This document shows positions 11,473 through 22,179 of a stretch of DNA of 64,000 nt, one piece after another (within the stretch, counting starts at the first letter, position 1; every line of letters begins with the position of its first letter). The translations under genes were made by a program, and so were the position numbers. The DNA is taken from the NCBI GenBank assembly GCA_011947345.1, contig JAAVTG010000832.1:16272-80271 (forward strand), given 5' to 3'. The notes below the pieces were generated by a model. The model had not been told where the DNA came from. It saw only the letters and a program-made list of their open reading frames with translations, and did not search any database. Source of the stretch: Phytophthora quininea. Its lineage: Eukaryota; Oomycota; Peronosporomycetes; Peronosporales; Peronosporaceae.

Positions 11473-13390
11473 ATGCGCGGCGTTCGTCCTGCCGCGCTCT
11501 CTCGACTACTAGGGCCTCCCCAAGCGCAGCACCGCCTCGCTCTGCCTCTCCAGAGTTTCTTGTGTGGCCCCTTTCGGTCTCTACACAGCTCATTGTCAGC
11601 CTCCGCTCGATCCCGCAGCGATGACTCGGAGTCAGCACTGGAGCAGCAATTGCTGGACTTTATGCAGCTCGAGAGCGACGCCAAGTCGACCACCGAGGCC
11701 CCCAACGCAGTGCAGGGCGAACTTCCGTTAAGTGGTGTCGTCATGGGCGTGCAGAACGGATTGGCCAAGGTCTCGGGACTTCGCCACGCCACCATCGGCT
11801 CTGTAGTGAGCGTCAAGGACGACGAGGAGCTGCTGTGCCAAGGGCTGGTGCTGTTCCTAGAGAAGAAGGCGGTCCACGTTGCTCTGCTGTATGGCAACGA
11901 CGACAAGTCCAGACTCAGACCCGTGAAGAAGGGCATGGACGTGCAGTTGGAGTACGAGCAGCTGGTGATTCCAGGCAGTGTGGCTGCCTTCCGAGGAGCG
12001 CTGGTGGATCCGTTAGGACAGTCATTGGAAGAACAAAATGAAGACGTAGCCAAGAGTGACAGGGTGAAGGTGGCCTGGGGAGCGCAGACGGTTCCTGGTC
12101 TCATGACGAGAGCTCCATTGAAGCATCCGTTTGAAACAGGTCTGCTGGCTGTAGACTGTTTGCATCCGATGGCCTTGGGACATCGATTCGGCGTTATGGG
12201 GCCCAGAAATTCAGGGAAGACGAGAGTTGCGTTGGATGTGATCGCGCACCAAGTGGCCAGCAGTAAAGAGAGAGGAGAAGAGCCCCGCAGTTTGTGTACG
12301 TCTGCATTGGCAAGGGCCCCGCGAGGATCCATCAGATTCGAGACGCCTTGAAGGTGACGGATGCATTAGAGTATACGACAGTTGTAGCCGCGAGTGACCG
12401 CGATTCCCCGTCCTGCAGTACCTGGCGCCATTCACGGGTTGTGCGATTGCAGAGTACCTCATGCACAATGGCAAGTCTCCGCGCAGTGTCGTGGTATATG
12501 ATGACTTGGCAACGCACACGACAGTGGTGGAGGGACTCGTACAGTCGCTGCGTTTGCCACGAGCGACGCAGATCAGTTTGAGCGCCCATGCGATTCTAAT
12601 GGAGCGCTCAGCTCAGTTTAAGGGCGCAACGAAGAAAGTAGAAGGCCCCTCACTTACGTCGTTGGTTCTGGTGAATGCTCCTGATAGTCTGGAAACCCCA
12701 TCAGAATTCCAGGAGCGAATGACTTCGCTGGTCGACGACTACATGGGCCTGGAGGCTTCTTTGGCTCGCAACCGCGTGTTCCCGCCTGTTAACGTCTTGG
12801 CGCCAGGTGCGTCTGTGCGTGGCCCGCCCTTCCAGTCGGCAACGCGATGGACGTTTGTGAGTCGATTGCGTGCGCGCATCAACGCTGCTGCCCAGGTCAA
12901 GCAAAATGTGGAGGTCGCCCGCAAGCTGGGCTTTGAGACTGAACCGGAAGACGCAGAGATGCTGGAGTTCCTGGAGCTCGTACAGCAGCTCTTCACGCAG
13001 AAGCCTCTGCTGGCGGCGACGATGTCTGAGCCGTCACAAACTGCGCCAACGCAGTTGGAAACAGAGCTAGGCGCTTTCTTTCTAACCATTGTAGACATGG
13101 CCCACGTTCCTGATAGCGGTGAGGACTCACCGCTAGACCTCTGGGAGTTTTGCGAGACGTCATGGCCACGCTATCTAGAGAGGAGAATCACGACATTTTG
13201 CATCAGTTGACGACCCACTCTGGTACGAAGGCGTGGTCGGTGAGGCTACAAGATAACGTGGCCGCACTATTTTTGAAGAGCTTGAGGCGATTAAGCATCG
13301 TCGCGTACTGGAAATTAAAGAGGAACAAGCAAAGCGCAAACAGTATCTGCGCAAACTTCAGGAACGTAAGACGCAGCACAAGAAGGCTTA
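11473..13390 (+). CDS. Nuclear, divergent ATP synthase alpha-like protein
   Basis: Relative of the F1 ATP synthase alpha subunit, with an Arg/Ser-rich N-terminus of about 45 residues that looks like a mitochondrial presequence. The order fits the family: beta-barrel domain, 'GLLAVDCLHPMALGHR' (the G-x-x-A-V-D-x-L-x-P-x-x-x-G motif, residues ~219-234), then Walker A 'GPRNSGKT' (canonical alpha is GDRQTGKT), then 'YVCIGKG', 'EYTTVVAAS', 'YDDLATH' and the C-terminal helical domain. A charged Lys/Glu-rich extension ends at TAG 13388-13390. The frame changes near 12295, 12410, 13143 and 13270, two of them in obvious homopolymers, while similarity continues. Oomycete mitochondria encode their own atp1, so this diverged nuclear copy may have a different role. 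It could also be a pseudogene if the frame breaks are real. Confidence 0.7.
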
Positions 13391-13452
13391 GAGCTTGTGG
13401 CTTAGTGTAGAGATACCAAATCAACGCGTTTCTCTCTATTTGCTTCTGCACC

Positions 13453-15762
13453 TTAGTTTGCGTCAAAATTCAGCTCGATCGTGCCTTCCAACGAGTCAAA
13501 GCAAAACCTAGAAGCTACTGTGCGTGGTGTCTCATTGCCATGGACGGCAGGGCGCAGGAAGCGAATGAGCTGCTTGGCATAGCGGACTGCTGGTCCAGTC
13601 GTCACGACATGCTGGCCAGCAATGTCCAAGATATACTCCACCCAGACAATCACAGCGTTCGCAGATGCACCAGACAGTTCAATGGTGCTGTTCGCGGCCA
13701 CTGTGTGCGCTGTTTGTATAAAGTCCATTGCTGCAAGTTCTACGATCTCGGAAGCAGGCTCGAACGGATACATGTACGCCGGGAACGGGAAGTTGCGCGT
13801 GTAGTACTCGTCTTGGAACTGGTCAAAGAAAGCGTGGTCGTAGCCTGACACGCTCCCAACTGCACCAAAACACTCGTGCAAGCGCTCGAAGCGAACAGCT
13901 TGGGCCAACACTCGAGCGTGAGCAGGAAGAACTCTTGCCTTGGGGTGTAATAGACTGTCCACCGCGGAGCGTCGAAGCCAGAAGTTGAACGCCTGCCAGA
14001 GAGGCAAATTCTGCATCGAGTAGTAAAAGGTTCGCCGACCAGCAAATCTACAGAGGCTGGTTCGCCCTGAAGGTGCTCCGTCTGGAGGCCCTTCACGCCA
14101 CTGTTGAGTACCTCGACATTGGCATCATTGTAGGTCAAAATCTGATCAAAAATTCGCGCTGACACTTCCTTTGACTCGATCGAAGTCACACTCGATACTC
14201 CGCCATGAGTAACTGCAAGTAGCGCGCCCAAGGACCCATCACTGATATCCAAGCAAGAAATCGGGCGCAGTGGCTCCGTAGTTGTTAGGTCTGCGATAGC
14301 TGACGAGACGGAAGCGTTGTAGACCTCACGACGCGCAGTGTCTGTAAGCATCGCGATGCGCTCTGCGTTGCAGATGAGGTGCATACCACAGCTGCACGGA
14401 GGCTTCTCACTAACAACGGTGCGCTTCGCTTTCTTTGGCGAATCCTGGGTAGGTGCAGCTTCGACGTCAAACCAAATGCGAAAATCGTCATGGTGTGCAC
14501 GCAAGACAAGTTTGTCGTTCGGCTGCACGTGGATATCCTCGACGAGCGGGAACACAACCTGCACCCAGTGGTCTTGCCAGTTCTGCACGCCAGGTTGCGT
14601 GGAGTACACGATGTTGCCCTCTTCATTAAAACGTACTTCCCACCACATGACCACCGCTTGTGCCTTTCCAGTCTCCACAGCAGCAACAATTGTTTCTTGG
14701 TAGCTAGCTTCTCCAGTGGTCGGCTTCGTAAAGTCAAAGCTCAACACTTTCGTCGGCTTGGTGAGCACTTTGGACTCATTTTCCAATGCCTTAAAGTGCA
14801 CCGGCAACGCCGGTTTGCCTCCTTCGCATTTCCACGCGGCGTCACTTCTTGCCAGTTTGGCCTTGTGCGCCCCAGTGACAGCAGCCCTCCTGTTCGGCCA
14901 CTGCAAAGCTGTTGAAGTGGAAAATTGGCTTGCTCTCAACAACCTGCGCATACACTGTCGCTCTTTCTGGGACAATAACCGCCTCGGACTGCAACAAGTG
15001 CTGCATGGCATGGCGGATCGTCGGCAGCACTGCTTCGCCCAGCAACACCGAGTCGAACAGCTCCGACACCAACATGTCTGCACGTTGAGGCAGGTGGTAG
15101 TCGTTTACACCGTCCGCCCTGACCTTGAGTTCCGTCGAGCGGAGCTTAAAGACTGTGATTTTGTCTGGGTGGTTGGCCTTCGTCACTTGCTCTGCGATCT
15201 CCGCCATGGGGACGAACATTTCACAGGCGTAGACGTGCTCGGCCCCGTGGGTGGCTGCAAACATGGACAGCAAACCCGTTCCCGTGCCAATGTCCAGTAC
15301 AATTGGCGCTCGTCCGTGGCGCTCTTTGAACTTGGCGATGGCTCTCTTGATGCCCATTTCGTAGCACTTGTTGCGGTCGTGGTCCCGCAGCATGGACGTC
15401 ATTTGGGACATGGCCACGACGTTCTTGTAGGCTTCTTGCGGACTGCTCTGCTCCACCCACATAAGGCCGCCCGCCTCCGGGTTCAACTGCGCTGCCAGCA
15501 ACACTTTAGAGACCCCCGAGACGACAGACGTTGGGTCTGCGTCATCCTCGAGGTACGAGTACGGCACGTCCACCACCACCGTCTCTTCCACTGCAGCAGT
15601 CTCGATCGCGTCTTCGAGAGACAACCCAGAGGTCGCTGGGGCCGTGGTGACCTCGCTGCCGTCGGGCTGGCCCTCGCCCACCAACGCACCGCCGTACTTG
15701 TCCACGCCAGCATACATGGCTACACTATTATGGCCAACAGTTTGTTTTGTATAAAAAGGCAA
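13453..15762 (-). CDS. PRMT7: Protein arginine methyltransferase 7
   Basis: Type III-like arginine methyltransferase with two tandem methyltransferase-like halves, which transfers methyl groups from S-adenosylmethionine to arginine in proteins. The first half has 'MTSMLRDHDRNKCYEMGI', motif I 'VLDIGTGTGLLSMFA' (about residues 147-161) and 'LVSELFDSVLLGE' (the double-E loop region). The middle has the beta-barrel elements, with 'MWWEVRFNEEG' at about 14650. The degenerate second half runs from 'CGMHLICNAERIAML' (14390) through 'ISCLDISDGSLGALLAV' to 'TIELNFDAN' at 13453. Frame changes near 14885 and 14025 interrupt an otherwise continuous match to the family and are probably indel errors. The start may be 15762 or the internal ATG 15717. 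Confidence 0.85.
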
Positions 15763-15849
15763 CTTTCTGCTGAAGACGTTGCGTTGAACCTGCTCCGCTG
15801 CCGATTCTCGTTTTCACAAGCCATCATGGAAGACTTCGTCAGTGGTAGG

Positions 15850-15905
15850 ACGGATGTACGGCTTCGCGTGTGTCATCAATTTGTACCTGGTGTTCACGAC
15901 CTGGA
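15850..15905 (+). pseudogene. Short relic of an NRAMP C-terminal exon
   Basis: The bases 'gtgtgtcatcaatttgtacc' and their flanks match the end of the transporter gene at about 18140-18195 ('gtgtgtgatcaacttgtacc') at roughly 80% by eye over 50 bases. They encode 'CVINLYLVFTT' against 'CVINLYLIFTN'. This suggests a former tandem NRAMP copy of which only this scrap remains. Confidence 0.45.
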
Positions 15906-16105
15906 GGGGCTGTCATAGGGCAGTGTCGATCGACTATCTCGTTGCGTTCATGTGATCGGTGACATAATTCTTATCACCTCAATGTCAATGATTGCGGAGT
16001 AGAATTCGCTTGTCGGTCCACAGCGTATTTATCGTTTGACGGTGACTCCACACACAACAAACTTCTCACCCGCAAACAACTCAACCAGCTCACTTAAAGC
16101 AAGCC

Positions 16106-16433
16106 ATGCGTCTGAGTCTCGTCGTCCTTGCCACCGTGGCCGTGCACGCTGCGCGTCGACGGCTTGGCTGCAGCGGTCATGGACAGCACAAGTGATCGCT
16201 CTGCAACTCTCGTGCCGGCTTCTCCCGAAGACTCATCGGCAGCGCTCTCTGAAGAACGTGGATGGTTTGACTGCAGGGACACAATGTCCTACAAGTTCGG
16301 CACCAGTTCACGCAACAAGGCAGATGTCGACTACTCTGGAAGCACCGACAAATGTGAAGACAGCCACAGCCTTTGGAATGGAGTCTCAAGCTGGTGGACA
16401 CGGACGTTCGGAAAAACTCGGCGTGGGAGATAG
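16106..16433 (+). pseudogene. Broken secreted EER/WW-family gene
   Basis: The ATG at 16106 opens a signal-peptide-like 'MRLSLVVLATVAVHA', but this frame stops early. The continuing frame carries 'ALSEERGW' (the EER position) and the C-terminal signature 'LWNGVSSWWTRTFGKTRRGR' before a stop at 16433. So the two ends of a family member are present but in different frames, and the RRLR tail has decayed to RRGR. It may be a pseudogene or may reflect a sequence indel near 16150. It lies between PRMT7 and the NRAMP gene, away from the main cluster. Confidence 0.6.
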
Positions 16434-16609
16434 CACGCAAGCTGTGGCAAGCTGCTGGACTACGGTAGATAGGAGATGCGGTCTACATAGCTGGAGTAGG
16501 AACACGACATAGCAGAGTGTCGTCTTCGACTTGATGTCTTTCATCGTTTAGTCCAATTTGGTCCTACATAAAACCCCATTTTGGTCTCACGTAACCAACG
16601 CGGCATACA

Positions 16610-18348
16610 TTGCAACGGTCTCAGGGATGGGCACGTCAGCCTCCCCGCTGCTGCGGACGCGCGTCGGAGCTGGATCTATTGCTGGGAGATGATACGGAGG
16701 ACGTGGCCAGCTACGATGCGGTGGACAAAGCGCTAGCGCTGTCAGTAGGCGAAGTCCAAGCCCCGACCAGGTCCGGAGCCGTCGTTTCAGGTATGTGTGT
16801 TGTATTATGTCTGCTAGTTATCATGACTACTTATATGCTTGCATTGCTTCTTGTAGTTGGAGGACACTATGGGCCTATGCAGGGCCTGGCTGGCTCATGA
16901 GCATTGCGTACGTGGACCCAGGCAACTTGGAGAGCGATCTGCAGGCCGGAGCGTATGCCGGCTACCAGCTCACGTGGGTGCTGTTTGGAGCCACTGCAAT
17001 GGGCTTTTTCCTACAAGTTCTGGCGGCCAGACTGGGCGTCGTCACGGGCAAAAATCTGGCTGAAATGTGCACTGCAGTGTACCCTCGTTGGGCGTCGCTG
17101 ACGCTCTGGATCATGACAGAGATCGCCATCGTCGCCAGTGACGTGCAAGAAGTTTTGGGCTCGTCCATCGCGTTCCAAGTACTGTTTGGCTTACCACTGT
17201 GGGCTGGCTGTCTGCTCACGGGGTTCGACACATTCACTTTCCTACTGCTGCACAAGTACGGCATCCGCAAACTCGAAGCCTTCTTCGTGTCGCTCATTGT
17301 GGTGATGTTGGTCTGCTTCTGCGCCAATTTGGTGCGGGGAGAAGTGGCCTCGGCTGACATTGCGACTGGGTTCGTGCCCCATGTGGATCGCTATGCAGTG
17401 ACACAGGCGGTGGGGATTCTGGGCGCTGTGATCATGCCGCACAACATTTTCTTGCACTCGGCGCTGGTGCAGACGAGAAAAGTGAACCGCCACGACGGAC
17501 GCAAAGTGCGCGAGGCCAACAAATACTTCGCCATCGAGTCCGGACTCGCTTTGTTCGTGTCGTTTTTGATCAACTTGGCAGTGCTGGCAGTCTTCGCGAA
17601 GGGGTTCTTCTCGGCAGATTGCACGGCGTCGTATGAAACGGACAGTGTCAACACAGCTTGCGTCCCTGGAGCAATTGCGAGCGGCGAAACGTACGGCCAC
17701 TGCCTGCTTGAGAGCGGCAAAGAAGGCATGTGCCAGGAGATTGGTTTATCCCAGGCCGGTGTGGCTATCAGTGGAATGTTGGGCCAGTACGCTGATACAA
17801 TCTGGGCTATTGGCCTACTAGCTGCAGGACAGAGCTCGACGATGACAGGAACGTATGCTGGCCAGTTTGTCATGGAAGGGTTTCTGCAGCTTCACCTTTC
17901 GCCGTGGAAGCGTGTGGCCCTCACGCGGTGTGTATCGTTGGTCCCAGCGATGACGGTGGCCATCCTAAGTCAGCAGAACCCAGCGGATAGTGACCGCATG
18001 GACGAGCTGCTCAATGTGCTGCAGTCTATTCAGCTGCCGTTTGCACTGCTCCCTGTGCTCGTGTTCACGAGCTCTCCTGAAATCATGGGCGACTTCGCCA
18101 ACAGTAAAGCGACTGTTGCGGGCGGTTGGCTCTTGGGTGGCCTCGTGTGTGTGATCAACTTGTACCTGATCTTCACCAACCTGGAGAGTCTGGCGTTGGG
18201 CGTCGTTGGCATCATCGCGCTGGCAGGAACGTGCTGTTTGTATTTCGGCTTTCTTGGCTATTTGCCACGTGCCGACATGACGTTATCTGCTCAGCGAGCG
18301 CGGGCGGCGTCCAGTTCGCGGCGCATATCACAAGACGTCCAATGCTAG
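16610..18348 (+). CDS. NRAMP-family divalent metal transporter
   Basis: Proton-coupled importer of Mn2+/Fe2+-type metals, an integral membrane protein. Family motifs are clear: 'AYVDPGNLESDLQAGA' (the DPGN motif of TM1), 'MPHNIFLHSALV' (the MPHN motif of TM6), 'GQSSTMTGTYAGQFVMEGFL', and about eleven hydrophobic segments. A 5' exon (about 16626-16791, acidic 'LLLGDDTEDVASYDAVDKAL') is followed by an intron starting gtatgtgt at 16792 and ending ttcttgtag at 16857. The long exon then runs to 18348. Exon 1 as read joins out of frame by one base, and its own start region needs another shift, consistent with indel errors. Relic sequence upstream at 15850 suggests a lost tandem copy. Confidence 0.85.
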
Positions 18349-18398
18349 AAGTACGATGTTCATACGCATAGAGGGAGGTTGACTCCATTTGCATGTTG

Positions 18399-20744
18399 CC
18401 TTCCAAGTTCACACAATCGCTAAGGCTTACGACCGCGTTAATCGTCCGTATCTCCTTCGAGTTTTGGAACGACAAGGATTTGGGCCTCGGTTTTTGGCGT
18501 GGACACGTCTATTGTACGACGACTCTAAATGTTCATTAAGGATCGACAGATGGGCGCAGGACTCGCTGACACCAAATCGAGGAGTGAAACAGGGAGATCC
18601 ATTGTCTCCGTATCTGTTTGCTCTCTCGTTGGTACCACTAGGAAATTTGTTACGCGCTCAAAGAGATTTAGGTGTCTTGGTGGGCCAAACATTACGAGTC
18701 CCAGTGGGGTTCTTTACTGACGACGCTGTGCTATTCCCAAAAGGAAAGAAGGAGCTAGAAGAGCAGCTTCAAATTGTTGATGACTATTGTGGAGGATCTG
18801 GAGCTCGGCTGAACCATAACAAAAGTGTGATAATGAGTCTCAACAGTAAACGTTCTGCTCCGCAAGTGTCACCGCTAAAACCACTGAAGCGCGGCGAAAC
18901 CGTGCGATATCTCTCTTGGCATTCCGTTCGGCAATGGTGATACTTCAACATTGGTGGCGAATCAACTCGACAAAGAATGGATTAAGCGGCTCCAACTTTG
19001 GAAAGGCCGAGCGAGAACCCTAATCGGCCGAAGATTGATCGCCCAAGCAGAGATTTTGTCATTGCTGTGGTATTTCACAGCTTCTGTGACGATTCCGACC
19101 CGGTTCATCAAACGTTGGCAAGGCATTGTGAATCGGTACGTGTTATACAACCGCGTAAGCACTGGAAAATCCGGGATAAGTATTGTGCAAAAGGACTGGC
19201 TGTGAGGCCACGCGAAGCAGACGGCATCGGGGTTCCTGATGTAGCTACTGTTATTCGTCGCCAACACTTCCAACTTCTCCAGAAATTCGTATTAGCGATT
19301 ACTACACACCCAGACGAAGATGACAACGTATGGTATCGCCCAATGCTCTACATAATCCAATTACGCTATGGCAACTTCGCCCGCCCGCGATCGAGTGATT
19401 TCTTACTTCAAAATCCACCGAAACCAGCGGGCTGGAGGTCGAGCATGCTACCTTTGTGGTGGAGACACTTGCTACGTGAGTGGAACAGAATTAAATGGCC
19501 AGCCCCGGAGTCGATACACTACAACAGAAGAAAAACACTGTAGAAGGTGTTATTCACCCCAATTTGGTGGAGCAAGTTGCCTGAATTTCAGGTACTGGAT
19601 ACGCGAAGCCCCTGGGGTCAGGGTCAAACGCCTTTCGGGGCTCTGTCGGGAACTGGCAAAACATAAAAATGTTATGTTTTGCCGACTTCCTGAGTGCCAA
19701 TCGCGACTGGCCGTCGTCAACGGCATTTTTCACGGACGTCTGCTCCGAGATTCATCCAATACTTGGAACGAAAGTGCTTCCGCATGACATTTTCGTGCTC
19801 TACCATCAAATGAGCCGATTATTTTATCGCTTACTACCGCATCCGGACGAAGGAGGAATGCAAGAAGCAAGAAGCACGAATTCACCACCGATATTTGGAA
19901 TCAAGCTAAGCAGCTGTCTCCCAACAGAACTATCTACTCGATTCTTCCCAAATTTGCGATCGCAAGATTGGAAGATGATTCTCCAGCAAGTTCCAGAGTT
20001 GATGCATCATCCGATGGAAGACCTGGGGTGTCCTCGACAAAGGATTCATGAAACCTTGTCCAGTGTGATTTCTCTTCGTGGATATCTACTGCCGGTAATT
20101 CATGATGTGATAGTACGAATGCGCTTTGGAGACCTCACAGTCGGTTCACGACTATACTTCCTCAGAGAACTAAATCCTACCATCCAAAACTGCGTTCGTC
20201 CGGAATGCCAGGATATCGAAACGGTAGAACACTGTTTTTCACGTGCACGTCATTAGAACCAATGTGGAGCGAAGTATGGAGCCGGTGGTCGACGTTCTTT
20301 GCGTCGATCTAAGCTGGAGGTTGCTACTCTTCCCAAGATTGCAAGACCTCCGTAGGAACTGGAGAAGTGAACACAAAGAACTGATACTTCTGTGGAGGAT
20401 CTACACAGCGATTGTGTTTCATGCAACTTGGCGGCTCAGGAACGACATTCATTTCCAGGAAACGACAGCTGAAGTGCCAAATATTCTCAATCTGCTGAAC
20501 TCGTTCAAGAGGCACTACCAATTCCTCTACCAACACGCACATGAGCTTCATTGCAACCGCGCTACTGTGGTCCGCGTGCTGCAACAACTTGGCTTTACTC
20601 CGCCAGAAAATAGTATCCCGGAACCCATGCACCACATGTGGACGACACGAACGTAACTCTCACGGATTGATAGCTTATCACCTTTAGACGAGAAATCCGC
20701 TAAACAGTTAATCAATTCAATTTCCTCCTTCCAAGTTCACACAA
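18399..20744 (+). mobile_element. 5'-truncated LINE with 18-bp target duplication (copy b)
   Basis: Non-LTR retrotransposon inserted between NRAMP and the TFIIS-N gene. The direct repeat CCTTCCAAGTTCACACAA occurs at 18399-18416 and 20727-20744 and brackets the element. The 5' end is cut inside the reverse transcriptase, which still shows 'KAYDRVNRPYLL', 'GVKQGDPLSPYLF' and 'FFTDDAVLF' with both catalytic aspartates. Downstream are the post-RT region, a CxxC...HCF zinc-binding part (about 20190-20240) and a C-terminal domain ending 'MHHMWTTRT'. The 3' end finishes in AATTTCCT without a poly-A tail. Several frameshifts make it non-autonomous. Truncation plus a long TSD is the classic result of target-primed reverse transcription. 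Confidence 0.92.
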
Positions 20745-20784
20745 GTTTGTGGACCAATCAATGTCAATGTAGTCATTTGATAGT

Positions 20785-21195
20785 ATGGAGAACTTCGTGC
20801 TGCGTGGGGACGCGGCGGCGGCGCTGCGTGAATCTCTGGCGGATGCGCCGCCCGGCTCGCAGAAGAAGCGCCGCCGTCAGACGATGATCCACCACGGAGA
20901 CAAAGTCGTGAGCGAGGAGCGCGTGCAGTTCCTGAAGGAGGAGCTGGAGGACGCCAAGACGAGCACCAACATGCTGACGATTCTCGAAACGCTGGAGACG
21001 CTGTTCGTGTCGCTGGAAATGCTGGAGAAGACGCAGATCGGCATCGCCATGACGAGAGTCAGCAGGAGGACGGATTCGGAGGAGGTCAGGACGAGAGCCA
21101 ACCAGCTACTGAAACAGTGGAAAGCCCGAGCCAAGAAAGCCATGAGACGACGAGCCAAGAGGGTCGAGACCTACGGACGCAACTTTGCAGAGTAA
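20785..21195 (+). CDS. Small TFIIS N-terminal-domain protein
   Basis: Intact 136-codon gene. Residues ~45-120 form a helical bundle of the TFIIS N-terminal (LW/TND) type: 'TILETLETLFVSLEMLEKTQ', then 'IGIAMTRVSRRTDSEEVRTR', then 'ANQLLKQWKARAKKAMRRRA'. This pattern docks short disordered motifs in transcription elongation factors such as TFIIS, IWS1, Elongin A and Med26. It lacks the central and zinc-ribbon domains of TFIIS, so it is not TFIIS itself. The basic patches KKRRR and RRRAKR suggest nuclear location. The start ATG follows a short spacer after the LINE at 20744, so the LINE has landed within about 60 bases of the coding region, probably in its promoter. Confidence 0.75.
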   Translation: MENFVLRGDAAAALRESLADAPPGSQKKRRRQTMIHHGDKVVSEERVQFLKEELEDAKTSTNMLTILETLETLFVSLEMLEKTQIGIAMTRVSRRTDSEEVRTRANQLLKQWKARAKKAMRRRAKRVETYGRNFAE

Positions 21196-21203
21196 CTTTT
21201 GTT

Positions 21204-21475
21204 TTATTGAGGAGTTAGCTGCCGGAGACGTCGAGCGGACGCGTCGAGCTTCCTGTGGAAGGTCATGTTCCCCACCACCAGGTGACCCGCTCCCCGAGCG
21301 TCGGGAAGTCGATGACGTCCACTTTTCCGGACGGCTCGCTGTAGTAGCTAATATGTCGGGACACTTTTCTGTCTTCTTCTGGGGTTGGATCGTTCTTGGA
21401 GTCGAGGTTGGTTGCGAGGGTTGGATTAATGAGCAGGGCGACTGTGATCACGAGCAGCAGCTGAAAGAGACGCAT
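21204..21475 (-). pseudogene. Frame-broken secreted EER/WW/RRLR-family gene
   Basis: From ATG 21475 it reads a signal peptide (MRLFQLLLVITVALL), an acidic 'PEEDRK' where the paralogues have EER, and the subfamily-B signature 'SGKVDVIDFPTLGERVTWWW', then stops at 21263. Shifting frame after the WWW restores a tail 'SARRLRQLTPQ' ending at TAA 21204, matching the neighbour's 'VARRLRSTKPQ'. One or two bases are therefore missing. This is a real pseudogene or a sequence error. It is transcribed away from the intact copy at 21664, with about 190 bases between the two starts, so they form a divergent pair. Confidence 0.7.
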
Positions 21476-21629
21476 GGTGGGGAGGGGGTCATGTGGTTGC
21501 TCGCAACGCAAATAATTACTGACTTGGAGTGGTTCTCATTATGCTTATGCTGGGCCTCCCATCGTAAGCTTTCCGTCCATTCGGACCAGACCAGGGTTTC
21601 CGAGACTGCAAGTCGGCACATCGCCGTTC

Positions 21630-21648
21630 GCCATCCCCATTTCTTTTT
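21630..21648 (+). promoter_or_regulatory. Oomycete Inr+FPR-like core promoter
   Basis: The bases GCCATCCCCATTTCTTTTT lie 16 bases before ATG 21664. CCATCCC fits the oomycete initiator (YCAYTYY-like) and CATTTCTT resembles the flanking promoter region (CAWTTTNYY). Position and order agree with the known arrangement; the transcription start is inferred. Confidence 0.5.
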
Positions 21649-21663
21649 CTCTCGGTTGGAAGC

Positions 21664-22050
21664 ATGGGTCTTCGCGAATTGGTGGTGGTGACTGCGGTCG
21701 TTCTGCTTGTGTCTTGTCTTAGCGTCGTCAGAAGCGAGAGGACCCTCCGAGATGCTGCGCCGGGACCTTTCTTCTATCGGCAGCTGGATCCTGGCGCGAG
21801 AGCTCTAACGTCCAACCAAGAAGAACGGAGAAGAAGAGGCGGCTGGAGCAGCACCGTCAGCTCGACAGCGACGACCTCAAATGGTGCCGGCAACGAAGGC
21901 ACACCGTCGGGAAAACTGGACCTCATCGAGTACCCAACACTGTGGGAACGAGTCACTCACTCGTGGAGGAAAATGTTCGGCGAGACGGTGGAAGAAGAGA
22001 GGGTGACGATGACTGTGGCTCGCCGACTGCGTAGCACGAAGCCCCAGTGA
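21664..22050 (+). CDS. RxLR-EER secreted protein with WxK/RRLR tail (B1)
   Basis: Intact 128-codon gene, the best canonical RxLR-type protein here. The signal peptide is residues 1-24 (MGLRELVVVTAVVLLVSCLS). RTLR follows at residues ~27-30 and 'NQEERRRR' at ~56-63, in the spacing expected of RxLR-dEER proteins that enter host cells. Residues ~84-110 carry the subfamily-B block 'GKLDLIEYPTLWERVTHSWR' and then KMFG, and the C-terminus repeats an RRLR ('VARRLRSTKPQ'). It thus has both an N-terminal RxLR and the family's C-terminal RRLR. Its divergent neighbour at 21475 and the copies at 23992 and 24830 are paralogues. Secretion is supported by sequence; an effector role is inferred. Confidence 0.88.
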   Translation: MGLRELVVVTAVVLLVSCLSVVRSERTLRDAAPGPFFYRQLDPGARALTSNQEERRRRGGWSSTVSSTATTSNGAGNEGTPSGKLDLIEYPTLWERVTHSWRKMFGETVEEERVTMTVARRLRSTKPQ

Positions 22051-22179
22051 AACAAACCTAACATTAACGACCAGATATCCTAGATAGAGCTGTCGCCTCC
22101 AAGAACCTGCCGCAATGGGAGGATTTCGCCATTCACACAATATATTTTGTCACAACGTACTAGTGGCACGAATCTCTCC

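Noticed and set aside
11451..12332. 293-codon minus-strand open frame
   Set aside because: Antisense of the ATP-synthase-alpha-like gene, which has a recognisable Walker A and presequence.
14716..15918. A 400-codon open frame on the plus strand
   Set aside because: Antisense of PRMT7; no domain, and methyltransferase motifs are on the minus strand.
21185..21691. 168-codon plus-strand frame upstream of the RxLR gene
   Set aside because: It is the complement of the frame-broken secreted-family gene at 21204-21475 and has no signal of its own.
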